Source: an uncultured Planctomycetaceae bacterium (GTDB taxonomy: Bacteria > Planctomycetota > Planctomycetia > Pirellulales > UBA1268). Taken from it: a DNA stretch of 64,000 nucleotides. The notes beneath the pieces were generated by a model that had not been told where the DNA came from, searched no databases, and saw only the letters and a program-made list of their open reading frames with translations. The DNA is taken from positions 1-64,000 of the forward strand of contig CAISJI010000040.1 in NCBI GenBank assembly GCA_903885565.1. Direction: 5' to 3'. The position numbers were made by a program, and so were the translations under genes. Within the stretch, counting starts at the first letter, position 1. Every line of letters starts with the position of its first letter. Positions 1 to 11,200 of this stretch are shown piece by piece.

Positions 1-19
1 CATCCGACTTACGTGTAGC

Positions 20-90
20 GTCGGCTTCGGGACGGCAAAAGTCTCGTCGCTTACGCTCCTCGAGCGTTCGCCGACCCCTCCGCCTCCATC
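20..90 (+). repeat. Intergenic repeat, A unit
   Basis: This is a copy of a short intergenic unit that recurs in this window near 21840, 22117, 28802 and 29090 on the same strand, and near 15933 and 16091 inverted. Its two conserved cores are GACGGCAAAAGTCTCGTC and TTCGCCGA-CCCCTCCGCC. The first core can fold as GACGG/TCGTC and the segment between them as CGCTC/GAGCG. It encodes no convincing protein. It lies downstream of the FkbM gene that ends at 168. Confidence 0.7.
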
Positions 91-167
91 GCTCGATCTA
101 TTTGCCCAGTCGTCGCTACAGCTATCCCGGATGCGCTCTAGGGCGCAGCGATCGTTCCGCTTGCGCG

Positions 168-1118
168 TCAGCCCCAGGGATCGTTTTCCCGGGCCACCCA
201 GACGTAATCTCCATGGATCGCCTGCCCTGTCATCGCCTCGAGCGAGAGCGGCGGGGAGAGGAAGATGCTGCCGTTGTCGGCCAGCCGCGGCTCCACGTGA
301 CGAACGGAATAGCCGCGGCCGTTCATTTCGTTCCAGAATGCCAGGAACAGATCCTTCACCGGCTTTGGCGCCTGCAGGAAATGTTCATCGGCGCTCCACT
401 CGGTGATGAGGCGGATGCGGGGCGAGCGGCGGATCGTGTTCATGGCGCCGGCCAAGGCGAATGGTTCTGCGCCCTCGATGTCGAGGTGGATCAGCGCGAC
501 CTTGTTCTCCGTGGCGAGAATCTGGTCGATCGTCGTAGTGACGGCATTGAACCCGACCATCAGTCGCTTGGTTTCGACCATCAGGCCCTCGGCGTCGAGC
601 AGATGGTCGATGTTTTCCGCGTTCCAGAGCGCTTCGGGCAACGTGCCGAAGCGGACTGCCGGCACCGCAGCAGCGCCACCGGCGTAGTGCTGGTGCTCGG
701 CTTTGCCGTTCCCAAGAAACTGCGGATCGAATTGGAAGCTGAGGGTGGTTCCCTCGGTGTTGGAAAGGGCCCGCCGGTAGAGCCGTGACTGCTTGGGGGA
801 GCCGTTCCAATACACCGTCTTCAGCAGGAATGGAAAAATATGAGGATTGGGTTCGACCCCATACACACGGCCGTTAACCCCGACAATTCCTCCGCCGAGC
901 GCCACGTAATAGCCGAAGTTGGCACCCGCATTGAGATAGACATCTCCCGGGCGGAGCAACTCTTGGACCAGCCGTGTGGTCCAGGGTTCAATGATTCGAT
1001 CGCGGACCACACCCAAAGCGACATCGATATTGAACGCCGGCACAACGACATGGCCACCCCAGACGGTCTTCACCACCACTTGGTGGTCGCCCAGATAGGC
1101 AGAAGGTGCTGGCTGCAT
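168..1118 (-). CDS. FkbM family SAM-dependent methyltransferase
   Basis: Predicted 316-residue methyltransferase of the FkbM family, which usually O-methylates sugars or small molecules. The SAM-binding region reads NAGANFGYYVALGG followed by GRVYGVEPNP, and the family signature HLDIEGAE lies in the second half. An upstream in-frame ATG at 1283 would add 55 residues with no family similarity, so I chose the ATG at 1118; the ribosome binding site there is weak. In the first motif the usual VDIGAN is LNAGAN, a mild divergence. The substrate cannot be told from the sequence. Downstream lies an intergenic repeat; upstream is 380 bp of non-coding DNA before the sulfatase. A second FkbM gene lies at 18294. 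Confidence 0.85.
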   Translation of the reverse strand: MQPAPSAYLGDHQVVVKTVWGGHVVVPAFNIDVALGVVRDRIIEPWTTRLVQELLRPGDVYLNAGANFGYYVALGGGIVGVNGRVYGVEPNPHIFPFLLKTVYWNGSPKQSRLYRRALSNTEGTTLSFQFDPQFLGNGKAEHQHYAGGAAAVPAVRFGTLPEALWNAENIDHLLDAEGLMVETKRLMVGFNAVTTTIDQILATENKVALIHLDIEGAEPFALAGAMNTIRRSPRIRLITEWSADEHFLQAPKPVKDLFLAFWNEMNGRGYSVRHVEPRLADNGSIFLSPPLSLEAMTGQAIHGDYVWVARENDPWG

Positions 1119-1498
1119 GCTGGGAATCTCTGAGCAGGCAAGAGGGCGGAGCGGCGTCGACTCTTGCGTGGCAGGGTTTTTTTCAATCCGCCGATCGAGA
1201 GGGAAAGACCGTTCCGACCGACCGCCGGGAGGCAGTATACCTATCGGGATGCCGGTAGGCATGTGGACTCGCGTGGCTGCCATGGCGGATGTTTCTCACC
1301 GAGGGCGGACGGAGACGCCTGCTGGAAGCCCCGGCTCTGTCGAGGCATTCACAGCCAGCCACGAACCCCTGCAGGGCCGAGGGATCTGCAGACCGGCCAC
1401 TATCCGCTTCGGCGCAGAAGCGGGGCCGCCGTGAGCAGATTCTGTGCAGCCTGCATAGGCGGCGCGAGCGGCATCGGCCCGCCCGCGGCGGGGAAGCC
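1119..1498. other. Intergenic gap, nothing recognised
   Basis: This 380-bp stretch lies between the sulfatase stop and the FkbM start. Short ORFs occur on both strands but none has a ribosome binding site or a recognisable protein. It should hold the FkbM promoter; I see no convincing -35/-10 pair or strong terminator. Confidence 0.5.
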
Positions 1499-3442
1499 TC
1501 AATCGATCCGCTCGAGGCTCACCCGGCGCAGGTCCATCACGGCCCCCCCCTGCTTGTGAAGTGCCCGCACGCGAATCTGATTGGGACCGGCCTGCAGATC
1601 GATCTCGCCTACGTTCCGGGGGACGAAGGCCTGGAAATGCCCAGTCGCCTCCACGATGAATGTCAGTGCACTCGCGCCGGCCGAAATCTCCACTGTGGAG
1701 CCGCCATTTCCAGAGCCACAGCCCTGCAGCACACCGACGCGGTAGCGGCCCGCCGTCGTCGTGCTCAGGTCCCAGTGGGCTGAATCGGCGGCATCGACCC
1801 AAAACCCGAGCGTGTCTTTTTCGGGCGGTGTCTCGTAGTGCAGTTTGCGCCCCTCAACCTTCGCGTCCCGCGCCTCAAGCACGAAAAAGTGATCGCCGCT
1901 GCGGGGGCCCTCGTTGGCTGCCGCCTGCATGGCACTGCGCCAGGCCTCAAGGCCCGCTGCCATCTCGATGGCGGTGGGAGCGGCACGCAGTGTGGAGACA
2001 TCGGTGTCGACGTAACAGGCCCGCCACGCCTGGGGGGAGAATTGGCCATTGGCCTCCATGCCTCGGGCACCCACGTCGCGCCGCCAGGCCTCCAGGCGGC
2101 CACGCAGCGCCGCGACCCTGGACGGTTCATCAGCCCGGCGATCGGCCTGCTCACCGGGGTCGATCGCCAGATTGAACAGTTCCAGCCGGCCGTCTTCATA
2201 GTGTTCGATCAGTTTCCAGTCTCCCATGCGGATCGCGCCCGCCGGGCGGCCCCCCTGGTTGGTCGCGTGGGGCTGGTGCCAGAAGAGCGGGCGCTCGGGC
2301 CCTTCGGCAGCCTCCTCCACCGAGAGGAGCGGGAGGAACGAGAGAAAGTCGCAGGGGGCCGGCTGGGCCGCCCCGGAGAGGTGGCAGATGGTGGGCAGGA
2401 TGTCCCCCGTGGAGACTGGTGAATCGACCGTACGCCCCGGTGTCGATCTCCCCGGTAGACGCACAATCAGCGGCACGCGCAGGCCTCCCTCATAGAGAAA
2501 TCCCTTGCCCGCCCGGAATGGCGTGTTGTGGGTGGCGGGCAGCGGGCTCCCCTCCGGCACATGCAGGCCGCCGTTGTCGGAGGTAAACACAACGAGCGTC
2601 GTGTCTGCCAGTCCGTGCCGGTCGAGTGCGGCGAGAATCTTTCCCACTGCCGTATCCAGCCCCTCCACAACGGCGGCATAGAGGGGATTGAAGGATGTGC
2701 TGTTGGCGTCGATCAGCCGCTGCGGCGCCGACAGGGGGATATGCGGGCTGTTGAAGCCGATCGTAAGCAGGAACGGCTCCGCCGCGTGGGAGGCTTGGTG
2801 GGCGTCGATGAAATCGACCGCCGCCTGGGCATTCCCAAGCTCCCCCTTGCCCCCTTCCGGCGACTCGGGGCCGGGATTCGCGCTCCCCGCAATTGCGGCA
2901 TCAAAGCCTCTGGTGAGCGGCCCCTGCCCCGCCCCTCCCAGATGCCATTTTCCCAGGAAAACACTTCTGTATCCGAGGGATTTTAGCTGGTCGGCCAGTG
3001 TGGCAACGCCCTCCGGTAGATGTTGATTGATGGTGGGGGAGAGCAGGCGATCGGCATGCCCGGGTGGCCGCCCGGGCAGAAAGGTGGTGAGGTTGAGCCG
3101 GGCGGGATGCTGGCCGGTGAGCATGGCGGCTCGGGAGGGAGAACAGACCGAACCGGCGCTGGTGGCGGCGGTGAATCGAACTCCCTGGGCCGCCAGAGCA
3201 TCCAATTGCGGCGTGCGCTGGTCGGTCCGGCCGTAGCAGCCCAGATCGTTCCAGCCCAGATCGTCTGCCACCAGCAGCACGACATTGGGCGGGCGTGTGG
3301 CGGGGGGAGCCCCTGTGGCGGAGAACGGCTGGCAGGCCAGCAGCAGCCAGAGAGCCATGAGCCAGCAGAACGCCACCGAGGGGCGCCTCAGGCCGCCTGC
3401 ATGCAAGCGACGGACCCGAAGGAGGGAGAGTGTGATCAGCAT
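1499..3442 (-). CDS. Secreted type I sulfatase (arylsulfatase A-like)
   Basis: A 647-residue sulfatase that would hydrolyse sulfate esters, probably of polysaccharides, outside the cytoplasm. A cationic N-terminus and hydrophobic stretch (about 22-42) form a signal peptide. The catalytic domain starts at NVVLLVADDLGW (Asp metal ligands) and the formylglycine site is CSPSR with Cys100; TSDNGG supplies the second metal-binding Asp/Asn. After about residue 480 comes a beta-rich C-terminal region resembling a carbohydrate-binding or DUF5077-like module, so the protein is longer than a minimal sulfatase. AAGGAG stands 7 nt before the ATG. Such genes are very numerous in planctomycetes. No dedicated maturase gene is nearby. 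Confidence 0.93.
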   Translation of the reverse strand: MLITLSLLRVRRLHAGGLRRPSVAFCWLMALWLLLACQPFSATGAPPATRPPNVVLLVADDLGWNDLGCYGRTDQRTPQLDALAAQGVRFTAATSAGSVCSPSRAAMLTGQHPARLNLTTFLPGRPPGHADRLLSPTINQHLPEGVATLADQLKSLGYRSVFLGKWHLGGAGQGPLTRGFDAAIAGSANPGPESPEGGKGELGNAQAAVDFIDAHQASHAAEPFLLTIGFNSPHIPLSAPQRLIDANSTSFNPLYAAVVEGLDTAVGKILAALDRHGLADTTLVVFTSDNGGLHVPEGSPLPATHNTPFRAGKGFLYEGGLRVPLIVRLPGRSTPGRTVDSPVSTGDILPTICHLSGAAQPAPCDFLSFLPLLSVEEAAEGPERPLFWHQPHATNQGGRPAGAIRMGDWKLIEHYEDGRLELFNLAIDPGEQADRRADEPSRVAALRGRLEAWRRDVGARGMEANGQFSPQAWRACYVDTDVSTLRAAPTAIEMAAGLEAWRSAMQAAANEGPRSGDHFFVLEARDAKVEGRKLHYETPPEKDTLGFWVDAADSAHWDLSTTTAGRYRVGVLQGCGSGNGGSTVEISAGASALTFIVEATGHFQAFVPRNVGEIDLQAGPNQIRVRALHKQGGAVMDLRRVSLERID

Positions 3443-3503
3443 CGGACAACTCCTTGCAGACGGATAGCCTCGTATCGCCGCCGGCTCCGCCCCCCAGCCA
3501 GCT

Positions 3504-4754
3504 TCACCGCGGTTCCCGGCTCACCAGTTCACCATTGACAACCGTGCCGATGCAATGGGTGGTGTATTCAAAGGGATCACCGTCAAACAAAGCCACGTCC
3601 CCGTCGCGGCCAGGCTGCAGCGAGCCGACCCGCTCCTCAATGCCCAGAATCCGGGCGGCATCGATCGTGATCGCCGCCAGAGCCTCTTCCAATGAAAGGC
3701 CGTTGGCTGCCGCCACCCCAGCCTCAAACAGCACCACCCGCGCCTTGGGCACATAGCTCTCATAGCCGCTTTGCAGTGCCACCGGAATGCCTGCGGCGCG
3801 GAGTTTGGCGGCGGTTTCAAAACTCAGGTTCTCGGTCTCCCCCATGCCGGAGCGGCGCATGGTGGGGTGCACAATCACCGGCACCTTCGCCCCCTTCAAC
3901 TGCTCGATGAGCAGATAGGACTCAGCCCCCGAATCGAGCACGATCCGAATCCCGAATTCCTCCGCGATGCGCAGAGCCGAGGCGATGTCGGCGGCCCGAT
4001 CGGCGGTGACCAACAGCGGCCAGTGGCCCTCGAGCACCGCGCCGATCGCCTCCAGATGCAGATCCTTGTCGGGATGTTTGGAGGCATCGGCCAGATGCCG
4101 TTTTCGCAGGTATTCCCTCCCCTTCACCAGTTCGCCCCGGAGCATTGCCACCGCCTTGCTGCGGGTGCCCGGGGATTTCTTCTCCGCATCCTTGCCGGCT
4201 GCGCGCCCCGCATCGCCGAGCGTCACGGCCACCATGGCCGTGGGACGAACCGTCGCTTCTTCAACCGTTTTTCCGGAGGTCTTGACGATCATTGTCTGAC
4301 CGGAGATGAGGGCGCCGGGGGCGTGGCCGGTGTGCAGCGTGGTGACACCAAAGCCCCGCACCCATTCGATCAGCCGTTCCTGCGGGTTGTAGGCATCGAT
4401 GGCCCGAAGTTCGGGTTGCATGGCCGTCGAGGTGTCGAGCTGATCCTGGTCCTGCTTCTGGTTGAGATGGCCGCTGAGCCCGATGGCGCAGTGGGCGTCG
4501 ATCAGCCCGGGGGTGACGACGGCTGCCTTGAGCACCGTGGCCCCGGCGGGAATCGGCACCACCCCGGCAGGACCCACGGCCTCCACCTTGCCATCAACCA
4601 GCAGCACAACTCCATCGAAGAGCGGCGGTCCGTTCATGGTGTGGATCGTGCCCCCCAGAATCGCCAGCGGCGGTGCCGCTGCAAGCTCTTCTGCAGGCAG
4701 AAGGGCCACGCAGATCGCCAGTGTCGCCAGTCGGGAGAGCGTGCTAGCCATCAT
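3504..4754 (-). CDS. Amidohydrolase-fold protein, probably a pseudoenzyme
   Basis: A 416-residue paralogue of the amidohydrolase encoded just upstream (4751-6067), with a signal peptide. Both share the order N-terminal beta sandwich, PGLIDAH, GHAPGALISGQT and a closing 'GRDGDVALFDGDP' strand. Metal ligands seen in the neighbour are missing here: HxH in VDTHSH is DAHCAI, HHAHR is VTADR, the LHH strand is LDS, and HTDD is QSGYE. It is therefore unlikely to hydrolyse anything by the usual mechanism and may be a structural partner of the neighbour. The ATG at 4754 overlaps the upstream stop as ATGA, which indicates translational coupling; an ATG 21 nt further upstream is less likely. Confidence 0.85.
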   Translation of the reverse strand: MMASTLSRLATLAICVALLPAEELAAAPPLAILGGTIHTMNGPPLFDGVVLLVDGKVEAVGPAGVVPIPAGATVLKAAVVTPGLIDAHCAIGLSGHLNQKQDQDQLDTSTAMQPELRAIDAYNPQERLIEWVRGFGVTTLHTGHAPGALISGQTMIVKTSGKTVEEATVRPTAMVAVTLGDAGRAAGKDAEKKSPGTRSKAVAMLRGELVKGREYLRKRHLADASKHPDKDLHLEAIGAVLEGHWPLLVTADRAADIASALRIAEEFGIRIVLDSGAESYLLIEQLKGAKVPVIVHPTMRRSGMGETENLSFETAAKLRAAGIPVALQSGYESYVPKARVVLFEAGVAAANGLSLEEALAAITIDAARILGIEERVGSLQPGRDGDVALFDGDPFEYTTHCIGTVVNGELVSREPR

Positions 4755-6067
4755 TGTGCTGGCCCTCCGCAGCACATTTCTGCCTGTTGATCGCGGCTGG
4801 CTCCATAGCCGCCGACGGCATAGAGGCGGTCGTCGGGATCGTCGCGGTCAAACACCTTGCGCCCCTCCACAAACGTCTGCAGAACTTTCGTGCGGAGGGC
4901 CAGCGGATCGCCGGAGAGCACGACCATGTCGGCGTCTTTGCCCACTTCCAGCGAACCGATCCTCCGGTCGAGTTCGAGCATCCGCGCCCCGGCGAGCGTG
5001 AGGGCCTCGAGCGCTTTCTCCCGCGACATTCCGGCCCGTACGGCAAGCGCCGCTGTGCGCAGAAAGAGTCGGGAGTCGGTGACGGGATCGTCGGTGTGAA
5101 ACGCGCATGGCACCCCCGCCTTTTCCAGCACGGCGCCGGTCGCCAGCGACAGGTCCATCGCCTCAATTTTCCCGCCGGGGGAATCGACGACGATCACCGA
5201 GCAGGGAACCTCCGCCTTGGACAGCTGCTCCGCAACCTTCCAGGCCTCGCTGACATGGTGCAGAACCACCTTGAAACCAAATTCTTCCTTGAGCCGAATG
5301 ACGGTCATGATGTCGTCGGCCCGATGGGCATGATGGTGGACCACGCGACGGCCCTCGAGCACCTCGATGAGACCCTCCATCTCCAGATCGCGGTCGGGCA
5401 CCTTTTGCGGGTCTCCCGCCGCAGCGCGGAGTTTGTCGCGATATCCTTGCGCGGCGGTGAGTTTCTGCCTGACGATGGCCGCCGATTTGGCGCGGGTGCC
5501 AGGAAACGGGGCGTCTCCCTGTGAGTTGGTGCCGTTGGCCATCTTCATGCCACACAGAATGGTTCCGGAAGCATCGCGGTAGAGAAGGTCTTCGATCGTG
5601 TTGGCGGGGCGGAGTTTGGCGTAGACAGTCTGCCCGCTGAGCAGGTGCCCTGATCCCGGCATGATATTGAGCGTGGTGATGCCGCCAGCGCGGCATTTTC
5701 TCAGGCCAGAATCGCGCACATTGATCGAGTCGAGGATCCGCACATCGGGCTGCACCGGGGCGCTCCCATCAGCTCCGCTGCCACCACCGACATGACTGTG
5801 CGTGTCGACAAGCCCAGGGAGGATCACCTTTCCAGTCAGGTCGATTCGTTCCGCGCCTGAAGGAATCGGCGTGCTGGCTGCGGGCCCCACGGCAGCGATC
5901 GTGCCCCCGGAAACGATCACCACGCCGCCGGGAATGGGGGGGCCAGAGATCGGGATCAGATCGGCCCCCACAAAGGCGGTGAGCCGGTCCTGGGCAGCGG
6001 CCTGGCCTGCCTGTAAGACGGCCAGCAGCACAAGCAGCCTCCGGGCGATCCTGCGGAGGGCACTCAC
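4751..6067 (-). CDS. Secreted metal-dependent amidohydrolase (imidazolonepropionase-like)
   Basis: A 438-residue amidohydrolase superfamily enzyme with a signal peptide (hydrophobic 10-25, AQA-like cleavage site). Probable metal ligands are H90 and H92 in VDTHSH, H246/H248 in VHHHAHR, H270/H271 in VLHH and D326/D327 in HTDD. The family hydrolyses cyclic amides or related C-N bonds; the substrate is unknown. It begins with GTG at 6067, overlapping the atpC stop codon as GTGA, so it appears co-translated with the last ATP synthase gene. It overlaps the next gene as ATGA. The exported location and the ATP synthase operon seem functionally unrelated. Confidence 0.88.
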   Translation of the reverse strand: MSALRRIARRLLVLLAVLQAGQAAAQDRLTAFVGADLIPISGPPIPGGVVIVSGGTIAAVGPAASTPIPSGAERIDLTGKVILPGLVDTHSHVGGGSGADGSAPVQPDVRILDSINVRDSGLRKCRAGGITTLNIMPGSGHLLSGQTVYAKLRPANTIEDLLYRDASGTILCGMKMANGTNSQGDAPFPGTRAKSAAIVRQKLTAAQGYRDKLRAAAGDPQKVPDRDLEMEGLIEVLEGRRVVHHHAHRADDIMTVIRLKEEFGFKVVLHHVSEAWKVAEQLSKAEVPCSVIVVDSPGGKIEAMDLSLATGAVLEKAGVPCAFHTDDPVTDSRLFLRTAALAVRAGMSREKALEALTLAGARMLELDRRIGSLEVGKDADMVVLSGDPLALRTKVLQTFVEGRKVFDRDDPDDRLYAVGGYGASRDQQAEMCCGGPAQ

Positions 6068-6516
6068 GAGGCTCGTTCGGCGACCCGGACCATGGCCCGC
6101 GCCGCCTCTTCTGCCTGCAGGCGGGCGGCAATCGCCTCGTCGCCAGTGGCTTTCTGCGTGCGCAAGGCCTCCAGATTGGCCCGGGCAGCTTTGGCGTCGA
6201 GCGTGGCTGCCGAGATGGCCCGCTGTGTGATGATCGTCACAGTATCTTGGCCGACCTCGACGAATCCACCCTCGATGAACGAGGAGCGCACCTGCTCAGC
6301 CCCGCTCCCCTGCTCTCCCGTGATCCGCACCTCGCCCACGCCAAGCCTGCCAATGAAGGGAGCATGGCCGCGGCCCACGCCGCGCTGGCCGTCGAACAGC
6401 GGCAGCGACACAAACCGGCCGCGGGTGTCGAGCACCGTTGTCTCCGGAGTGACGATGATGCACCGCACGCCGATGGTGGAGCGGGCCGAGGAAGCAGAGG
6501 TGGTTGTGCCTGCCAT
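6064..6516 (-). CDS. atpC: F1Fo ATP synthase epsilon subunit
   Basis: A 150-residue epsilon subunit of the F1 central stalk, which couples rotation to catalysis and can inhibit ATP hydrolysis. The N-terminal beta-barrel (CIIVTPETTVLDTRGRFV, then GHAPFIGRLGVGEVRI) and the C-terminal helical hairpin rich in Ala, Glu and Arg are both present. It follows atpD after 29 nt and is the last ATP synthase gene of the operon. Its stop codon overlaps the GTG start of an exported amidohydrolase, an odd link that suggests a longer transcript. Confidence 0.95.
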   Translation of the reverse strand: MAGTTTSASSARSTIGVRCIIVTPETTVLDTRGRFVSLPLFDGQRGVGRGHAPFIGRLGVGEVRITGEQGSGAEQVRSSFIEGGFVEVGQDTVTIITQRAISAATLDAKAARANLEALRTQKATGDEAIAARLQAEEAARAMVRVAERAS

Positions 6517-6545
6517 GGAAAGTCAGTCCTGGGGAAGTGTTCGGG

Positions 6546-8033
<1,488 letters not shown>

Positions 8034-8081
8034 CTATGGAAGCTTTGGGGAAAGGGACGTGGATGAGTTGCGAAACGGGCG

Positions 8082-8981
8082 TTACTTTTTGAGGGCCTCG
8101 ACGCCGCCGAGGATCTCCATGATTTCGCCGGTGATCTGCGACTGGCGGGCGCGGTTGTAGCGCCGCGAGAGGTCCTTGATCAGGCTGCCGGCATTCTCGC
8201 TGGCCGCCTTCATGGCCACCATCCGCGCCACCTGCTCGCTGACCGCCGCATCGAGGAAGCACTTGAACAGTCGGGAGAGAAAACTGGCCGGCAGAATCTC
8301 CTCGAGAATGCTCTCGGCGGAGGGGTAGAAGTCGTATTCCTGCGAGGCAGATGAGGGTGCGGCCGCAGCCTGCTGGCCACCGCGGGGAGCCTCTGGTGGC
8401 TTCAGTGGCAGCAGCGTTTCTGTTACGGCCGACTGCCTGGCGATGCTATCGAACTTGGTGTACACGACGTCGAGGCGGTCGATCTCGCCGGCCTGATAGG
8501 CTGCCAGATAGGCCCGCCCGATCGGGGCGACCGCGGCGAATTCCGGCTTGTCTTCGAAGGTCGTGTAACGCTCGTCCATCGGCACGCCGCGGAACTTGAG
8601 GGCCGAGATCCCGCGCTTTCCCGAAACGGCGGTGTGGAGGCCAACATTTTCGCTCCGCCACTGGCCAAGGATCGCCTGCGCCTGCCGCACGATGTTGGAG
8701 TTGTAGCCGCCACAGAGGCCACGGTTCCCGGTGAGAACCAACACGGCCGATCGCTTTGTGGGACGCACCTCCAGCAGCGGATGCTCTAAGCCTGTGCCCG
8801 TGCCGATGCTGGCGATGTTTTCCAGGATCTTGGTCAGACGCAACGTGTAATCGCGGGCAGAGAGGGAGCGATCCATCGCCTTTTTGAATCGGGCGGTGGC
8901 AATCAGTTCCATCGTGCGCGTGATCTTGCGGATGTTCTTGACAGAACGCCGACGTCGATCGAGTGCTCGTGCTTTGGCCAT
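8082..8981 (-). CDS. atpG: F1Fo ATP synthase gamma subunit
   Basis: A 299-residue gamma subunit forming the rotating shaft. The N-terminal helix carries the family pattern RRRSVKNIRKITRTMELIA and the C-terminal helix ends SRRYNRARQSQITGEIMEI. The central GNRGLCGGYN segment is typical. An Ala/Gln-rich insert around residues 205-220 (RGGQQAAAAPSS) lengthens the protein slightly. The gene follows atpA with a 27-nt gap. Confidence 0.97.
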   Translation of the reverse strand: MAKARALDRRRRSVKNIRKITRTMELIATARFKKAMDRSLSARDYTLRLTKILENIASIGTGTGLEHPLLEVRPTKRSAVLVLTGNRGLCGGYNSNIVRQAQAILGQWRSENVGLHTAVSGKRGISALKFRGVPMDERYTTFEDKPEFAAVAPIGRAYLAAYQAGEIDRLDVVYTKFDSIARQSAVTETLLPLKPPEAPRGGQQAAAAPSSASQEYDFYPSAESILEEILPASFLSRLFKCFLDAAVSEQVARMVAMKAASENAGSLIKDLSRRYNRARQSQITGEIMEILGGVEALKK

Positions 8982-9008
8982 GGGCGGGGGTGTCCGTGGT
9001 GGGGTGGA

Positions 9009-10559
9009 TTAGCGGGCGCTGGCGAGGGCGGGCCGCTGGGGGGCGGACCCCTTGTTCTTCCATTGCCGCTTGAATTCGGCGATTGAAGCCTCGAGTTGGC
9101 GTTCCGATTCCCCGTCAAGTTCGCGGGATGTTTCGATCTTCTTCCGCAGTTCGGGCACCTGATCGCGGATGAACGTCAGGAATTCCTTCTCCCATGCCGC
9201 CACCTCTTCGCGTTTCACTTCGTCGAGATGGCCGCGGGTGCCGGCGTATATGCTCAGCGACTGATCGACCACATCCATCGGTGCATACTGCCCCTGCTTG
9301 AGCAGTTCCACCATCCGGTAGCCGCGGTCGAGCCGCTGCTGCGTGGCGGCGTCAAGATCTGTGCCAAGCTGGGCAAACGCCTCCAGTTCACGGAAGCTGG
9401 CCAGATCGAGTCGCAGGCCGCCAGCCACCTTCTTCATGGCCTTGGTCTGGGCGGCTCCACCCACACGCGACACCGAGATGCCGACGTTCATGGCCGGACG
9501 CTGGCCGGCGAAGAAGAGATCGGGCTGGAGGTAGATCTGGCCGTCGGTGATCGAGATCACGTTGGTTGGAATGTAGGCCGAGACCTCCCCTTCGAGAGTC
9601 TCGATGATCGGCAGCGAGGTGAGCGAGCCGCTCCCCTTCTCCGCCGAGAGCTTGGCCGAGCGCTCGAGCAGACGGCTGTGGGCATAGAACACGTCGCCGG
9701 GGTAGGCCTCGCGGCCCGGCGGACGCCGCATCAACAGCGACAGCTGCCGGTAGGCGGCGGCCTGCTTGGAAAGATCGTCGTACACGATCAGGGCATGCTC
9801 GCCGTTGTACATGAAGTATTCGGCCATCGCCGTGCCGGAATAGGGGGCGATGTACTGCAGCGGAGCGGCGGTGCTCGCTCCGGAAACGATCACCGTGGTG
9901 TAGTCCATGGCACCGTGGCGCTGCAGGATGTCGATGGCCACGGCCACTGACGAATCCTTCTGGCCCACCGCCACGTAAAAGCACTTCACGCCGCTGTTTT
10001 TCTGATTGATGATCGCATCGATGCCGATGGCGGTCTTGCCCGTCTTGCGGTCGCCGATGATCAGTTCGCGCTGGCCGCGGCCGATCGGCGTCATCGCGTC
10101 GATCGCCTTGATGCCGGTCTGCAGCGGTTCGCGAACGGGCGATCGCTCGGCCACGCCGGGGGCGAGCGTCTCTACCGGGCGGCGGTGGGTGGTCACCACC
10201 GGCCCCTTGCCGTCGAGCGGATTGCCGAGCGGATCGAGCACGCGGCCGATCACGGCCTCGCCGACCGGCACGCTGAGCAGTTTGCCGGTGCTGCGCACCT
10301 CGTCTCCCTCGGTGACCTTCAGATAGTCGCCGAGGATGATCACGCCGACGGAGTTTTCCTCGAGATTGAACGCCAAGCCGGTGATGCCGCCGGGGAACTC
10401 GACCATTTCGCCGGCCATCACGCCAGACAGGCCCCACACGCGCGCAATGCCGTCGCCCACTTCGAGCACGCGGCCGACTTCGCGGACGTCAATGCCCGAT
10501 TCGTAGCGGCCGATCTCCTCACGGAGTACCGAGGCGATCTCGTCTGTATTGAATTTCAT
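9009..10559 (-). CDS. atpA: F1Fo ATP synthase alpha subunit
   Basis: A 516-residue alpha subunit, the regulatory nucleotide-binding partner of beta. It has the P-loop [13 protein letters not shown] (a Lys where Gln is usual) and [34 protein letters not shown]-type sequence around the conserved alpha region. The C-terminus is extended by a basic, Pro-rich tail. Its start overlaps the atpH 3' end by 41 bp, unusually long for this operon and suggesting tight translational coupling. Confidence 0.98.
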   Translation of the reverse strand: MKFNTDEIASVLREEIGRYESGIDVREVGRVLEVGDGIARVWGLSGVMAGEMVEFPGGITGLAFNLEENSVGVIILGDYLKVTEGDEVRSTGKLLSVPVGEAVIGRVLDPLGNPLDGKGPVVTTHRRPVETLAPGVAERSPVREPLQTGIKAIDAMTPIGRGQRELIIGDRKTGKTAIGIDAIINQKNSGVKCFYVAVGQKDSSVAVAIDILQRHGAMDYTTVIVSGASTAAPLQYIAPYSGTAMAEYFMYNGEHALIVYDDLSKQAAAYRQLSLLMRRPPGREAYPGDVFYAHSRLLERSAKLSAEKGSGSLTSLPIIETLEGEVSAYIPTNVISITDGQIYLQPDLFFAGQRPAMNVGISVSRVGGAAQTKAMKKVAGGLRLDLASFRELEAFAQLGTDLDAATQQRLDRGYRMVELLKQGQYAPMDVVDQSLSIYAGTRGHLDEVKREEVAAWEKEFLTFIRDQVPELRKKIETSRELDGESERQLEASIAEFKRQWKNKGSAPQRPALASAR

Positions 10560-11157
10560 GGATGCTCCTCTGCTTCAGGCGGCTCCCGAGCCGAACAAGG
10601 CTCGTGGCAATGGACTGGTCGTAGACAGTGTCACCGACGCGGACGATGAGTCCGCCGATGACGTTTGGATCGACAGTGAACGTGGGGGCGAGCGACATGC
10701 CGAGTGCCCCGGCGAGATCGGCGGTGAGGCTGGCCTGGGCTGCGGTGTCGAGCGGGATTGCAGTGGTGATCTCTGCCTGACGGCGGCCGTCGCGCTCGTC
10801 GGCGAGTCGCTTTGCCGCCGCCACAATCTCGCCCAGAATACCGAGCCGATCGTGCTCGGCGAGCACATGCAGGGAGTGGAGCGTGGTGGGCAACACCTTC
10901 CCGGCGAAGAGCCGCTCGACGATTTTCGACTTCTCCTCGGCCGGAATGCGGGGGGAGGCAAACACTGCCTGAGCGGCCGGTGCCTTGGGCAGCACGTCGT
11001 GGGCGATCTGCGTCAATTCACCGAGCACCTCAGCCCGGCAGCCTTGGGCGTCGGCCGAGTCGAGCACCGCCTGGGCATAAACCTTCGCCAGCCGCAATCT
11101 GCCGATGTCGGTCGGCAGGCGGGAGGCGGCGGGGGGCATGTCGGGTGGTGGATTCAT
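10519..11157 (-). CDS. atpH: F1Fo ATP synthase delta subunit
   Basis: A 212-residue delta (OSCP) subunit of the peripheral stalk. The pattern [12 protein letters not shown] near the N-terminus and the C-terminal motif [21 protein letters not shown] are characteristic. About 20 Pro-rich residues precede the conserved start. It lies between atpF and atpA and its last 41 bp overlap atpA in a different frame. Confidence 0.95.
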   Translation of the reverse strand: MNPPPDMPPAASRLPTDIGRLRLAKVYAQAVLDSADAQGCRAEVLGELTQIAHDVLPKAPAAQAVFASPRIPAEEKSKIVERLFAGKVLPTTLHSLHVLAEHDRLGILGEIVAAAKRLADERDGRRQAEITTAIPLDTAAQASLTADLAGALGMSLAPTFTVDPNVIGGLIVRVGDTVYDQSIATSLVRLGSRLKQRSIHEIQYRRDRLGTP

Positions 11158-11200
11158 GGTATCGATGGCTGAGAAGGAGGAGGGACTGCCTGCGGTTGGA

